A stretch of DNA of 64,000 nucleotides from Litomosoides sigmodontis (lineage: Eukaryota > Nematoda > Chromadorea > Rhabditida > Onchocercidae), in NCBI GenBank assembly GCA_963070105.1, contig OY718803.1, forward strand, positions 2,524,507-2,588,506, written 5' to 3'. The stretch's first letter is position 1, and each line of letters begins with the position of its first letter. The translations under genes and the position numbers were made by a program. Below are positions 38,297 to 50,360 of this stretch, in pieces. A model generated the notes under the pieces. The model saw only the letters and a program-made list of their open reading frames with translations. It was not told the origin of the DNA and did not search any database.

Positions 38297-40897
38297 TTAT
38301 TTTCCACTCGTTTCGAGCTTTATTTTCGGTGGCTTGAATGCTGTCCCTTTGAGCGACTTCCCTTCACACTCTTTCTTTGCTTTCTTTGCCATGAATTGCC
38401 TCCAAGTACCCCGACGTTCATCACGTGACTCCTTAAAATTCATAGTATATATATACATACAGTGCTTGCTTAAGGAAAAATTGAGAAAATCGCTTTGAAA
38501 ATGACGATTAAATTATTCGTGTCAAGAACAAATTATTCGCAAACTTTCCAAAAATGGAAAAGCTAGTTTCAAACATCTGCCTATTTTTTTAACCCTACCA
38601 AATATTTGAAGCTATGATTTAAATCAAATGAGTACTTCATAATTTTTTGCGAATTCTTCCTCTCTTTTCCTTTTCTCTGCCGCTGCAAGCATTTCTTCTG
38701 CTATCCTTCGTCTGAAATATTTCACAACTGATTTTATTTCATTATCTGCAACGCACCAGTCTATCTCAAAGACACATTATTGCTCAGCATACTTTCAATG
38801 AATAACTCCACAGAATATCGAACTGATCAATATGCGACATAAATGTCACATCTTAATTTATGAAACAAACGACTATAATAGAAAGGATAAACTGACTTCT
38901 CCTCATTTGCTCTATCTTCCAACATCTTCCGCTTTTTTTCACGATCAGCAAATACCTGAACAATAAGATATCGTTGCAGAAGCCACAAAAAATGCAGTTA
39001 AAGAATGCTCATCTACAAATCAAATTCGTAATTCTATACTCGAAAAAAACGGTGATCTTTACATGCTCATAAAAATTATATTGCATTGTAAATATTTTGA
39101 CATTTCATTGCGCTGCACGCCGGAACAAAAAGACTTCATATACAACACTTCTTTTCCTGTCTGAATGAGTTGAAAAGGGCAAGATGACATTGTGTGACAT
39201 TCGAAAATTTAATAAATGACAAACCTTCGTGACTACCACCCAAAGTGCCTTATTATATGCGGCTGGCTCATCTTCCGGTATTTTATCTCCTTGGCCATTC
39301 TTCTTTTGTTTACGCCTTTTTTCGCTCATCTGTAATTCCTACTGCCTGTGTAATGTAATTATCACCACCACTTTTAAGAGAAATTCACAATTTCAGCTTT
39401 TAAATATTTAAATATAATTATCGCAAGGGCTGAGCCACTATAATTTCTTGTAATCCTATAAAATTATTGGAAATAGTGATAATGATTGCATTTTTTTTTT
39501 TGAAATATTCAGAACATAATATCGAAATGATTACAGAAGCCATAGAATCAGAAGAGTATAAACATACAATGATTGCTAGACGTGCTCTTGCCTCTGTATA
39601 TGTCTCCCGGCATTTTGCCAATTCATCTGGATCTTCGATCATTTTTATAGCCTTTTTTACCACTGAAATCATGTTGTGTGCCAACACATCTTTTCATATA
39701 TCTGATGACATAGTTTGCAAGATAATGAAATTTCGTGGGCTGATTTTTTAGACAAAAGATTCTGCGATCTCATTTGTTTGGGATAAATATTTTAGTTACC
39801 TTTCAAAACAACTTACTGTCAGCTGGAATATGAGTCATTTATTCAGATAATAAAAAAAATAGAAATCTGGACATTATTATGCTCAATATAATCCCGGAAA
39901 AATAAAGGGACATGCTGACAGGATTTGAAAAAAAACGAAACTTGAATTAAAAGTTATGCTCTAATACTTAAAGTGTCATTTTGAAAATCCTTACCGTCAA
40001 ATGCGCGTTCAGCTCTTTCTCGGTCGTCAGTGTTTTTATCGGGGTGAATAAGCAAAGAAAGCTAAAATAGTTATGAAAACAAATTTCATTATACAGAATT
40101 CAGTATACAAAATTTTAGGAGAAAAATTAAAGGTCCTAGTACAGTAAAAACCAAAGATTAAAGTAAAAGAACTAGGCTTGCTAATAACTTCAGAAATCTC
40201 ATTCCGTGATAAAAAAAATTGTTACCTTTTTATACTTCTTTTTGGCCGTTTCAACATCTGTGTCGGGATCAATTTGTAAAACCTGAAAAAGCAAACTTCA
40301 AGTCAGCAAAAAAATTCCTTGCGTTCAAATAATTTATTTCCGTTTAATTCAACCAAACTTACTGAAGCACTATGTCACTGAAGTAAGTAGATGTATATCA
40401 GAATCTCGCACACAGAAATTTCCTTAAAGAATGTGTCGAAATATCTGGCCTCACGAAATGAAACTATAAATGATTTAAACTGATGGTCAGTCAATCAATA
40501 AGTACATATATTTTTTTAGTGTACGACAACCAACACATTACTACCGCAACATACTCAAATTAAACAATGCAAAAATCATAATTTCGTTAGTGATATTAGT
40601 ATAATACTGTAATATACTTCCCCAAAGAATTGCAGGTTTTACCTCAAAAGGATTTAAGTTCAGGTAGGTGGAGCCCGGACGCAGTAAACGGTCGATTTGT
40701 TGCTTCGATGTTAGTACCGAATCCCTCTTCTCGGTTTCTTTTAACTAAAACTCAAAGCATATTTTCCATAAATTGAGAAGTCGGGCAAAACCAATTCCTC
40801 TTAAAAGAACTTCCGAAATTTATATCAAATTTAGAGAACATGAAAAAGTTTCACTAACGTCGCTGTAAAAGCGTTCAAAGTCGGACGGATCTCCCAT
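38297..40897 (-). CDS. DNAJC8: Spliceosome-associated J-protein DNAJC8
   Basis: Nine exons, 5' to 3': 40897-40859, 40744-40643, 40282-40226, 40061-39995, 39662-39568, 39329-39225, 38955-38897, 38711-38636, 38431-38297; 244 aa (human 253). Phases agree throughout and all introns are GT-AG. The family block EKRDSVLTSKQQIDRLLRPG precedes the J domain (LNLNPFEVLQIDPDTD, then HPDKN with the HPD motif). A long Lys/Glu/Arg-rich helical region follows. The tail ESRDERRGTWRQF...FKPPKIKLE matches the conserved DNAJC8 C-terminus. In animals DNAJC8 (SPF31) is a nuclear protein found in spliceosomal complexes that acts as an Hsp70 co-chaperone. It is distinct from the ER J-protein at 4.0 kb: no signal peptide. 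It lies between DCTD and the unknown gene on the same strand. Confidence 0.93.
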
Positions 40898-41620
40898 GAT
40901 GTTATCAACGCACCATTAACAAATGTCGCTTGTGTGAACTTTCGTATTTTAGACCTATGAATTAATTTAAAAAAAACAGGTATTAAATTATTTTTTCATT
41001 AAAACGTTTTTCGTTCGTAAATAGTAAGTTATTCAAATGCGTTGCTACTCCCATTCACTCATATAAAAACAGGTCACGGCATTCCTTTTCATTCAATTTA
41101 AATTTTCATTTAATTTAACCAACAAAATCTAATTGCTGAAAGTTAAATCAACCAGTAAAAGGGTGAAACAATTATGCTGGGAAAAAATAAGACCAAACAA
41201 TTGTTCAATCATCTCGATTAATGATCTAATCGGCACGTTAATTAGAATAAAAATCTTGTATTGATAGCACATCCAGAATGCAACCATTTCGACAAAAATC
41301 AAAAAGCTTTTTAAGTTGTTTATTTCATAAAATTTAGAAACCACAAATGTCAGAAATTCAACAATCTTCCAAAAACTGCTACATGCTCTCAAAACAAAAT
41401 ATAACATTCCCGACAGCAATGATATATCGCCTAGTGATAAATTAAACTAAAATCAAGTGTCTTATGTTAACTTCCATAATAATTCAGAAAATCATACAGG
41501 CAGGGACAAAATCAATAAGCATCGAACAGACGACATTTCGAAGACAATTCACATTTTTAAAAATGGAATTGAAATCGTGAAATTTTTGAAATTGTCACAT
41601 GTAGAAGAATAAGTTAAGCG
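40898..41620. other. Spacer between DCTD and DNAJC8
   Basis: 0.72 kb between the DCTD stop and the DNAJC8 start, both minus strand. The open frame at 41129-41419 is hydrophobic but has no homologue or splice context and is not called. Confidence 0.5.
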
Positions 41621-43567
41621 TTAAGGTGCATCAACGCTGTAGGCACTGTTGAGATCAATTGATATCTTCCTATTTGAAGAGAACTGTCGATAGCGTACCT
41701 TAAATTTTAAGTAAAATATTTCATTTAGTTGAACATAGACTCCAACTTTTTGCATAGATTCAGACTTTGACTTTTTGCATAAATTTTTAGTAATGATTTC
41801 TTCGTTCAGTACTCGAATCATCTCGCCGAGAAAACAAAACTGATTCCTTGAAAAATGAGACAATAATAACCAGAAGGTGTTTCTTCTCAACTGAGAGTAA
41901 TAGATATGTGGTCTACGACTTACGAAGATTATAATAAAAATATAACTAACTAACCCCAGCCATATCAAACATCCTTTTTGATGCAATCATATTCTCTTTC
42001 TTCGGCTTATCTCTTTGAAATACCACTTCACTTATGCCAGCCTGCAACTTTTGTAGATCAATTCAAATTAATGAGAAGCAACTCAAGAACTGTCTAGTAA
42101 ACAAGCAATAAAAAACCAATCAAACCAATATGTAACTGACATATAACTAAGTATTTGAATTTCCAACATCTACTCTAATGAACGTTTTTCTTAGGAGCTT
42201 CACACGCTGTGTTCAAGCAAAGCCTCACCTGTATGATAAGTTTAGCACATTCGTTGCATGGAAACAGAACAGTATAAATTGTTGAACCTTTAATTGAACC
42301 CACAATCTTATTCAATATTGCATTCATTTCTGCGTGACATACATAAGCGGATTTATTTTCCAAGAAGTTGTCGGAATCTTTGCCCCATGGTAATATATCA
42401 TCTGAGCAACCCGTCGGCATTCCATTATACCCGGAGCCAACAATCCGTTTATCCTGGTTTACAATTACCGCTCCAACCTGAAGCCGCCAGTAAACTTTAG
42501 CAAAAATACATTTTTAAAATTTGGAAACCGTAGCAACTGAAAAATATGTTTCCGCAACATAAGAAAAATAGCACTGCCGAAAAATCCGTGAGAACAACAA
42601 AAAAATGAGAATAAAAAAAATGAAAAAAATTCATTGCAAAAAATATACATCGACTACTTTAATCAAAAGATTCAATTCCAATCACCTAAAACTTAAAACT
42701 TGAAAATGGCAAAACGAAAGCAAAAGATGAAACATATTTGGACGATAAATATACCTGCGTTACAGGATCTTTACTCCGCAGTGCAGCTACATGTGCTACA
42801 CCCATAAAGTATTCTTCCCAGGAAAGGTAATCAGTACGTTTGGCTGTATGATTGCAAATCACATTATCAAATTGATGACCGCTAAAAAAAAATTTCCGAA
42901 AGAATATACCTACTGCATTGAACCAGAGAGAAGATGCTTGAACTTTCTCAAAAGAATACAGTTGGTAAATTCCAGGGCGGAAAACAGTTGCCACAGTGCA
43001 ATGACGGGGAGCGCTTCATGATTCCCTAGAAGAATATCCAATCAACCAATAAAGTTACATGCTTGATATCGTCTATTACTAAGTAGTGCTGTTGCATACT
43101 ACTAAAGCTACTTAACATCCGGAATCCTGAAGCGCCTGTCCATCAACCCGCTAGAAATTCGACAAAACTTCACCTAATTTACATCTCTGTGCTTAGTTTT
43201 AGGAACAAAAAAAAACAGCATTTTCTCAATGTATAACTTTCAAAGATATGCTTTTCCACGTTTAGTTAAGTCACGACAAGCACTAGTCGTTACGACGTCC
43301 AAATACACCTAATAGTGCATAAATGAAATTTATGTAAAACTTTTATGCTTATTATACAACAGCTAACAATGTTAGCACATAAAGTCAAGTTGATGTTGAT
43401 GGTATGTGAAGTCAAAAACGAATACATTTCATACGTAATAGCTAGCATTACGTCCAAGGGAAATTAAAAAAGAAATAAAACTGCAATAAAACTCACTCAG
43501 TAGTCGTTGTTACCGTAGCAACTTGTTCCTCATGTTTGTTATTGACTGACTCAACAATTGCTTTCAT
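41621..43567 (-). CDS. DCTD: Deoxycytidylate (dCMP) deaminase
   Basis: Five exons, 5' to 3': 43567-43497, 42881-42755, 42477-42229, 42041-41955, 41698-41621; 203 aa (human DCTD 178; the extra length is N-terminal). It deaminates dCMP to dUMP, the substrate of thymidylate synthase, so it feeds dTTP synthesis. The zinc site is complete: CHAEMNA supplies His114 and the catalytic Glu116, and PCNEC supplies Cys140 and Cys143. Other family blocks are [38 protein letters not shown] and [10 protein letters not shown]. The tail ISIDLNS matches the family's IVIDFDS. The start is the internal ATG at 43567. The frame is open further upstream to 43699, so a longer N-terminus cannot be excluded. All introns are GT-AG. 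A dense run of ACGT motifs lies just upstream. Confidence 0.93.
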
Positions 43568-43685
43568 TTTGTTGACTTCGTAGAAATTCGCGTACGTGAA
43601 AAGTCTAAACCACGTCCGGAAAAGGCATGAACTATACACCGCTCCTGAATATGCCTTCAATTTCACGCAGTCCCACGATGAAACT

Positions 43686-44508
43686 ACGTAGTTCAGCACC
43701 TAAAAGTCATTCTCTTGAAAATCAAGTTCGTAAAACGTGACTAAAATATTAATGAAATTTTGTTCTCATCCACTTTGTCTAGTAATTCGAGATCTGTTGA
43801 TGTTACAGTGAGTGGTTTATCATTTGTATGACACATATCACGTCATTTTTAGCTTCCTGAATCCATTGTTTTCAATCATTCAACTGTAATTCAACATTCA
43901 GTGAGATTACGCACATTCCGTTCAAACGTAAATTTTAAGAATGAATTGTGAAGTCATAATGATTTACACGTTGCGTGTATTTTACACATCACAAGTGTTT
44001 CACATTTGTAACAAACTGAAATATTTTACTGTTTACAGCAAAAATAGAAAATATGTTCTGTAAGCTAACTGCTCTATCTTTAGCGTCTGGGATAGCCGTA
44101 AACGTCAACTGTATTAATCAATGATTCTAAAGTATCAATTCACGTGTGCTGCTGTACGATTTGATGGCAAATTGACTAGCAGAATTATCGTTAACATTAT
44201 GCGTGTTATGTAAAGCTATTTCACGTGTAATATAAGATCACGTTTCGAATTCATATCTGCTATAAAATGGCTATGAAATGAAGCAGTGTACATACTTCTA
44301 ACAGATACGTGAAACGCAAACTGAATGACGTTTAAGTAGGATATTTGTGTGTGTAAAGTAGAAGATTGATACAATATGCGTAAAACGTCATGACCTTTAC
44401 TTCTTTAGCTGCTACGAACGTTAATACGTACGTCAAATATGGTGTGTTTTTGCAATGCTACTATCTTTTTCACAACTTTTATGTATTATTTACATACGTG
44501 AAATACGT
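43686..44508. promoter_or_regulatory. ACGT-rich cluster upstream of DCTD
   Basis: By eye, 17 ACGT tetramers lie in about 820 bp, starting 119 bp before the DCTD ATG. Two or three would be expected at this base composition. Several extend to ACGTGAA: TACGTGAAA at 44306, TACGTGAA at 44495, and on the minus strand CACGTGAAA across 44218-44226. One more (43593) lies 26 bp before the DCTD ATG. Palindromic CACGTG occurs twice. ACGT cores suit bZIP or bHLH factors. The factor is unknown. Confidence 0.4.
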
Positions 44509-45550
44509 AAAATTTGGGTAAGCAAATACGAATATTTCAATACAAACTTCTAATTTATTCTTTTGTTTTTGTTTCTTTTATTAAAAAAAAATTCCAACAT
44601 CGCAAACAATGAAATTCCTGCTTTTCTTTTATAGTTAAAGTAGTAAAATTAAAATGTGTACAGTTCGAAGAAACAAAGAAACACACGCATACACACAAAG
44701 AAAAAAGAAAAGGAGAACTACGAAACACTTATTACAAACTGTACACATTAGACAACGAAAGAAAGAAAATAGTACAAAATGAAACAAACAAAAGAGAAAT
44801 GATATGCTCAAATGACTGATAAAAAGATGAAATCAAATGATCAGACAACGATAAGTAGTGAAAAATATGAAGATAAGAGAGAGAAACAATTTTTGAATGA
44901 AATTTTACAAAAAAAAAAGAAAATTAATAGCATTCTCAACGATTTTTCACAAATTAAGGAAAGGCAAAGTGTTAGAAGTGGAAATTTCAAAAAGTAAAAA
45001 AATTCATAGTTTATGTTAGCACTATAAATTTTTTAAATAAATAAATTTAATAAAAATTAATTCAATTCATTCATATGCAATCCTTTTTCCTATAATTTTT
45101 AAAGCGTTCCATCCGTGCAACAATGCTTATTCTATTGCCATAAATAACACTGCAAGAATTTTCATTTTAACTATAAGTTTAAATTTTGAAAAAGGAAAAA
45201 GTGGTAGAAAATGAATGAATTATATGAAATGCTCAGATTTTGATTTTTATATTTGAAAATAAACATGCAAATTTCACGCATCTTATGCATAGTTTTACTT
45301 TGAAAATTTCTCACAAATTATTTTTAAAATTTTAAAAATAAGAAATTAATTCAATTAATTTGCATGGTAACATTTTGAAATTCCTCTGCAATTTTTGCAA
45401 TATATCAGAAATACACATGTATTAGGAGGAGGAAAAAATAGAATCGAAACTAAGATATTAAACAATCACAACATATTCTAAATCACAAATTTTTTTGTCA
45501 TGAAAAAATTTTTGTTTCATTCTTTCTAATGCAAGAAAAAAAATTTAGGA

Positions 45551-45587
<37 letters not shown>

Positions 45588-47016
45588 AGAGCAGAAACAA
45601 TAAATAAGATAAAATAAATGAGTACAGCTAATTGGAGGAAGTAGAAGTGGAAATTTTGTTTTGTATATCTCGTTTTTGTATATATTTTATTATTATTATT
45701 TCTACTTGTGGCTAAAAATTGAAAAATAATTAAAAATTAAAAATAAAACTAAAAATTAAAAATTACTAACTTATTACTATTTACCATACGTATCCGTCCA
45801 TTTGTATTTTTCAAACGCTGAAGGATAGCTTCAATTATTTCATTTCAAATTTTCCCCTTTTCCCCTAATTTCTCTCATCACTTTTTTACATTCCGTAGCC
45901 AGTCCTTTAAAGTTAGAACTAATAATTGAAATTCGTCGTGAGGGAGAGGGGACTATTTTGTATTTGAAAAGTAGTTCGAAACAAATATTTTGAACAAATA
46001 AATTATATTTGAAAATGAAATTTCAGTGAATTAACACTCTTGGTTTCTTTCAGGAATGGCAGATGAGGAAAGAAGGACCATTTTGAGGATAAATTATTAA
46101 TTCGATAAATTAAATTTAGTTTACTTCAATTCTAAAAGTTATTTTGTATTTCATTTGTTAGCAATAAATAATTGAAATAAATCAATAACCAGCGATTCAA
46201 TCACAGACTTAAAATTAGAAAAAAATAACACCAATAGTAGCAATAATAAAGAAACAGAAGTGAGCGAGAGAGAGATAAGAAGAGAGAATGGGAGAGAGAG
46301 AGAGAGCAGGAACGAAAGAGAAAAAAGTGGAAAAAAAATGAAATTTTGTCATTTGTGGGATACAATTGTTAATGAGAGTGATAAAGGGAAGTGATAAGAA
46401 GTAAAGAATAGCACTGAAAAGAAGCTCTTCAATGAGATGTATGCTTTGCATTTCCCTTCACTTCTTTTTTCTTTTTTTCTTTTAAGAAAATATCGCTGTA
46501 TTTTTTAGTTTTTAAAAAATTTGAAATATTTCAAAGGGAATATAAATTTTGCATATATTTCCTCTCCACTTCTTTTTTTTTATTTTTAATTATTTGTTGA
46601 CTGGAAATGATGAAGTGAAATTTACTTGTTCAGCAGAGAAAATGAATTTTTCAATTGATTGTAATTTAGCAAATATTTCGAAATTTTAATTTTTGCTTAG
46701 AGCAAAATAAATGAAATGAGTAAGTGAGAGGAAGGGATTATTTAATGTTCAATTTCCCTTTTTCAGTTTTGGACATGCGTGTGGTTATTAATTTTTCTTT
46801 TTTTACTAAAGATTGTTTATAAATGTAAATTCAATCAAAAAAAAAAGTTAGCAGCGATATTTTGCAAAAAAAAAAGAAAACTAAAAATGTTAATTTACAG
46901 TGTAAATGCAAATTGTTCAGACATCAAATACGAAATTCACTCGTTCATTTGCTCTTCCACTCATTTATTTCATTTCATTTTATAACAGTTGGTTGATTTG
47001 ACGAAAATTGATTTTA
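44509..47016. other. AT-rich intergenic region
   Basis: Lies between the DCTD upstream cluster and the lin-11 stop codon. Long A/T runs and (GA)n tracts at 45553-45583 and 46268-46306. The open frame at 44812-44997 is lysine-rich with no homologue. No gene is called. Confidence 0.55.
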
Positions 47017-50000
47017 TCACCATCCCGGTACTACTGATTTGATTTCGGATGGCAGGTATAATCCACGTGTCGGTCGGTATGTTTCACCCTGAAAAGAAAA
47101 ATGAAAACGAGAAATTTTGCATTTTCAAATTTCTATCACATTACTCAAATATTTTGATAACATTCACTCAAGCATTGCTCAAATATTGTTTGACAATTTA
47201 CTTTATTGCGCATCATTTTCCAATTGTCATATTGCAGAGAAATAAAATTTCTACGTTTTTTTTTTGTTTTTGCAAAATTACCAAATTAAATTGAAATTTT
47301 AGCAAATGGAAACATGTTCAATTATCGTTGCTTAACTGAAATTTTTTAATTAATTCAAATAATTTGTGCAATATTTCTGTTTATTTGACAAATTTTTATC
47401 CAAAAAAAAAACAGAAGGAAGGAAAGAGGGAAAGAACAAAAATTTTTATACGTTTTATAATATATTCATTGAGAAAGGCAAAAAAAAAAGTGTGATTTTT
47501 TTTGGTTTTTTCATCTTTCTCTGTCTCTCTCTCCCTCTCTCTCACTTCGAAGAACACCAAAAAAAAAAGTGTTTGAATGAAATAAATAGATGGCTGGATG
47601 GGTCAGACAGATAAGAAGACAGAAAAACGGACAGTTGAAAAACACAAGAAAAAAAAAAAAGGTTTTAAGAGTTTCTAGGATAAAAATGCTGCTCGTTCGA
47701 ATCCCAACGACACTGTCTGTTTGTTGGTGGAGTTTTTGAGTGACAAGGTTAGCTAGCTTGTTTCCGGTATTCCCAACAGAATATCATGAAGAGTTGTTGT
47801 TAAGCAACGGCTCATCCATCCGGTCATTCATTTATATTCATTCAGTTTCGGTTGGTCATTCAGTCGGTCAACAACCATTCAGCCATTCTTTATTCACTCA
47901 TTCATTCATTCAGCCAGTCTCAGTCGCTCATTCAGTCGGTCACTCATTCAATTCATACGTTCATCCATCACTCCTTCATCAACCAACTTGCTCCTTGTTT
48001 TTTCTTCCATCTCCAAATAAAACCATAGCAGCACTTCAACATTTCGCACTTTCTCTTCGTCATCCAAGGAATGACTCATCTTGAACGGATGTGAAATGAA
48101 ATGAGTCAAAAGTGAATTGCATTGAATAGCACAAACAGTGAAAGATGATGAATTTGATCTGTTTCCTGTCCTCTCATCCAAGCAACAATCACTTTCAGTC
48201 GTCTTTCCCGAAAATGTAAACGGAAAAAAGGATGGAAGAATTGTGGAAAAATTTTGTTTTGAAAATGTTTGCTAAATTATTTCTCACTTCCCTCTCCACC
48301 ATTTCTTCTTCTTCTTCACTTTTTTCTTGTCAATAAATCAAAAATTTATAATTTATTTTGCTCATTGCAACTCTCTGCAACCTTCAATGAATTCATCGAA
48401 ACTTACTCGGCTCAAATTTATCATTTATGCCATGAATTCCGTTTGTTTGCGAAAAAAAAAGAAAGAAATATGAATTAAGGAATTTGTGTAAATTTTAAAA
48501 ATTTAAACACCGATGCAAAATTAAGAGATTAGAGCATTTTGTTTATTAAAAAAGCTCAGCATGTTTATTCACTAATTGAAACATTGCTGTATTTGCTAAT
48601 TAAAATTTTGATGTATTTAATTAGCAGCATATTTAATGCCTTATTAAATGGACTAAAAATTATCGCTAAGAAATAAACTGAAATACTTTAGACAAGCAGT
48701 AGTCATCGTGTACGGAGTAGCAATCGACCTGAAACATTTCAGCCAGATTTTGCTAAACTTTTCAAAAGTTTACTGATGAACAGACCTGTGCAGCAAGTGG
48801 CATATTTGGTGAGCTGTGTGGCGGTCGTAAACTCTCTTCAAGGAATGTATTATCTAAAATGAAATGAAATATAATGTAATTGTATTATCTAGAATGAAAT
48901 GAAATATATCAAAATTAAGCATGATCAGATTCACTGTAAATTTCAGTCTCAAATTAAAGTGTACAACAAAAGAGATTTGTTAAATTTTATTCAATAATAT
49001 TAATTATTATTTGAAATAAATTTTAAATGTATATTCCTATTTTTCGATGTTCTAACGCACCTACATGTTGCAAGTTTAAATATTAGCGTGTACAATTAGC
49101 AAAATATTCCTCATATCATATTTCACATTCAATAAGCATTTCTCTATGTTAAAATTAAAATTTTATTTGTTCAAAATAAATAATTTAAAAATTCTCTTTC
49201 CCACATTAATTACACAATAAAATAACAATTAAAAAATTTTTTTAACATATTAATTGCGCAAAGTTACCAGAATTGGACTGGTCAACGTGTACTGATTGCG
49301 CTTCTGATGGTATAATAAATGATGGATGCGGCAATCCTGCCGGTGATGTTCCATCTGAACCGGTCGATCCATAGCTTTCGCAAAAGAATGTCAATGGTAG
49401 TTGACTATAGAATCCATCACTGCTGCCACCTGAAGAAAAAAAGAATTAAAAATTTGAAATGGAAAAACCAAAATTACCATCCAACCGATGTATGAAATTT
49501 TAAAAAAAAAGACAAAATAAAATAAACTATTGCTCGAACTGATGTGTGGAATATCAAAAAATAAAAGTAAAAAATAAATTATTGTCCAGCCAACGTGTGA
49601 AATTTATCATATAATACTATTATTGATGATAGCTTGTTAAAGTAATACTTTAACTTACTTTACACTTATAAATTATTGTTCCTTCGAGACAAACATTGCT
49701 CTCATTTCTCGTCTAGTCGTTTAAAGCAAAAAAAAAAGTGAAAAAAAAATGGAAATTGAAACCTTTGACAAATAACATTAGCACAAAATACCTCTCATTT
49801 ACAGATTATTCGAATTTTAATTAAAATTCTAATTAATTAAGTGTAAAATTTAATTTTTGCCTCAATTAATTATGTGTAAATTTTAATAAAAAATTTTTTC
49901 TGCAATTTTAATCAATTAAACATGACTATTTCATTGTTTCATTGTTAACAACTATAATGCGCTTACATTCAATAATTTACAAATTGATCAGCTGTATTTT

Positions 50001-50328
50001 AATTAATTGAAAGAAAATTTAGAAATTAATACCGAAATTTATGAGAGGAAAAACTAGCTTGTCTGTGGGAAATTCATTAAACTTTTAATCGAAATACCAA
50101 TTAAAATTGGAATATTTGAAGTGAATTTTAAAAAGAATGTTTAAAACAATTTATCTTAGCTTTACGAATCACTTTGCTCTTCGATACTCTCTAAGTATAC
50201 AATCATACATACAATTTGGCAATCATTCACAACGATTATTAATCCAAACTTCACCTGCTTATTTTTACCATTTATGGCGCAATGTGCAATTACTTCTACT
50301 ATTTTTTCCCTTCTCTCTTTTGCCCCTC

Positions 50329-50360
<32 letters not shown>

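Noticed and set aside
41129..41419. Hydrophobic minus-strand open frame
   Set aside because: AT-rich spacer, no homologue, no signal for expression.
47740..48084. Plus-strand frame rich in His/Ser/Phe
   Set aside because: Comes from CATTCA/CAGTCGGTCATT-type short repeats in a lin-11 intron; no homology.
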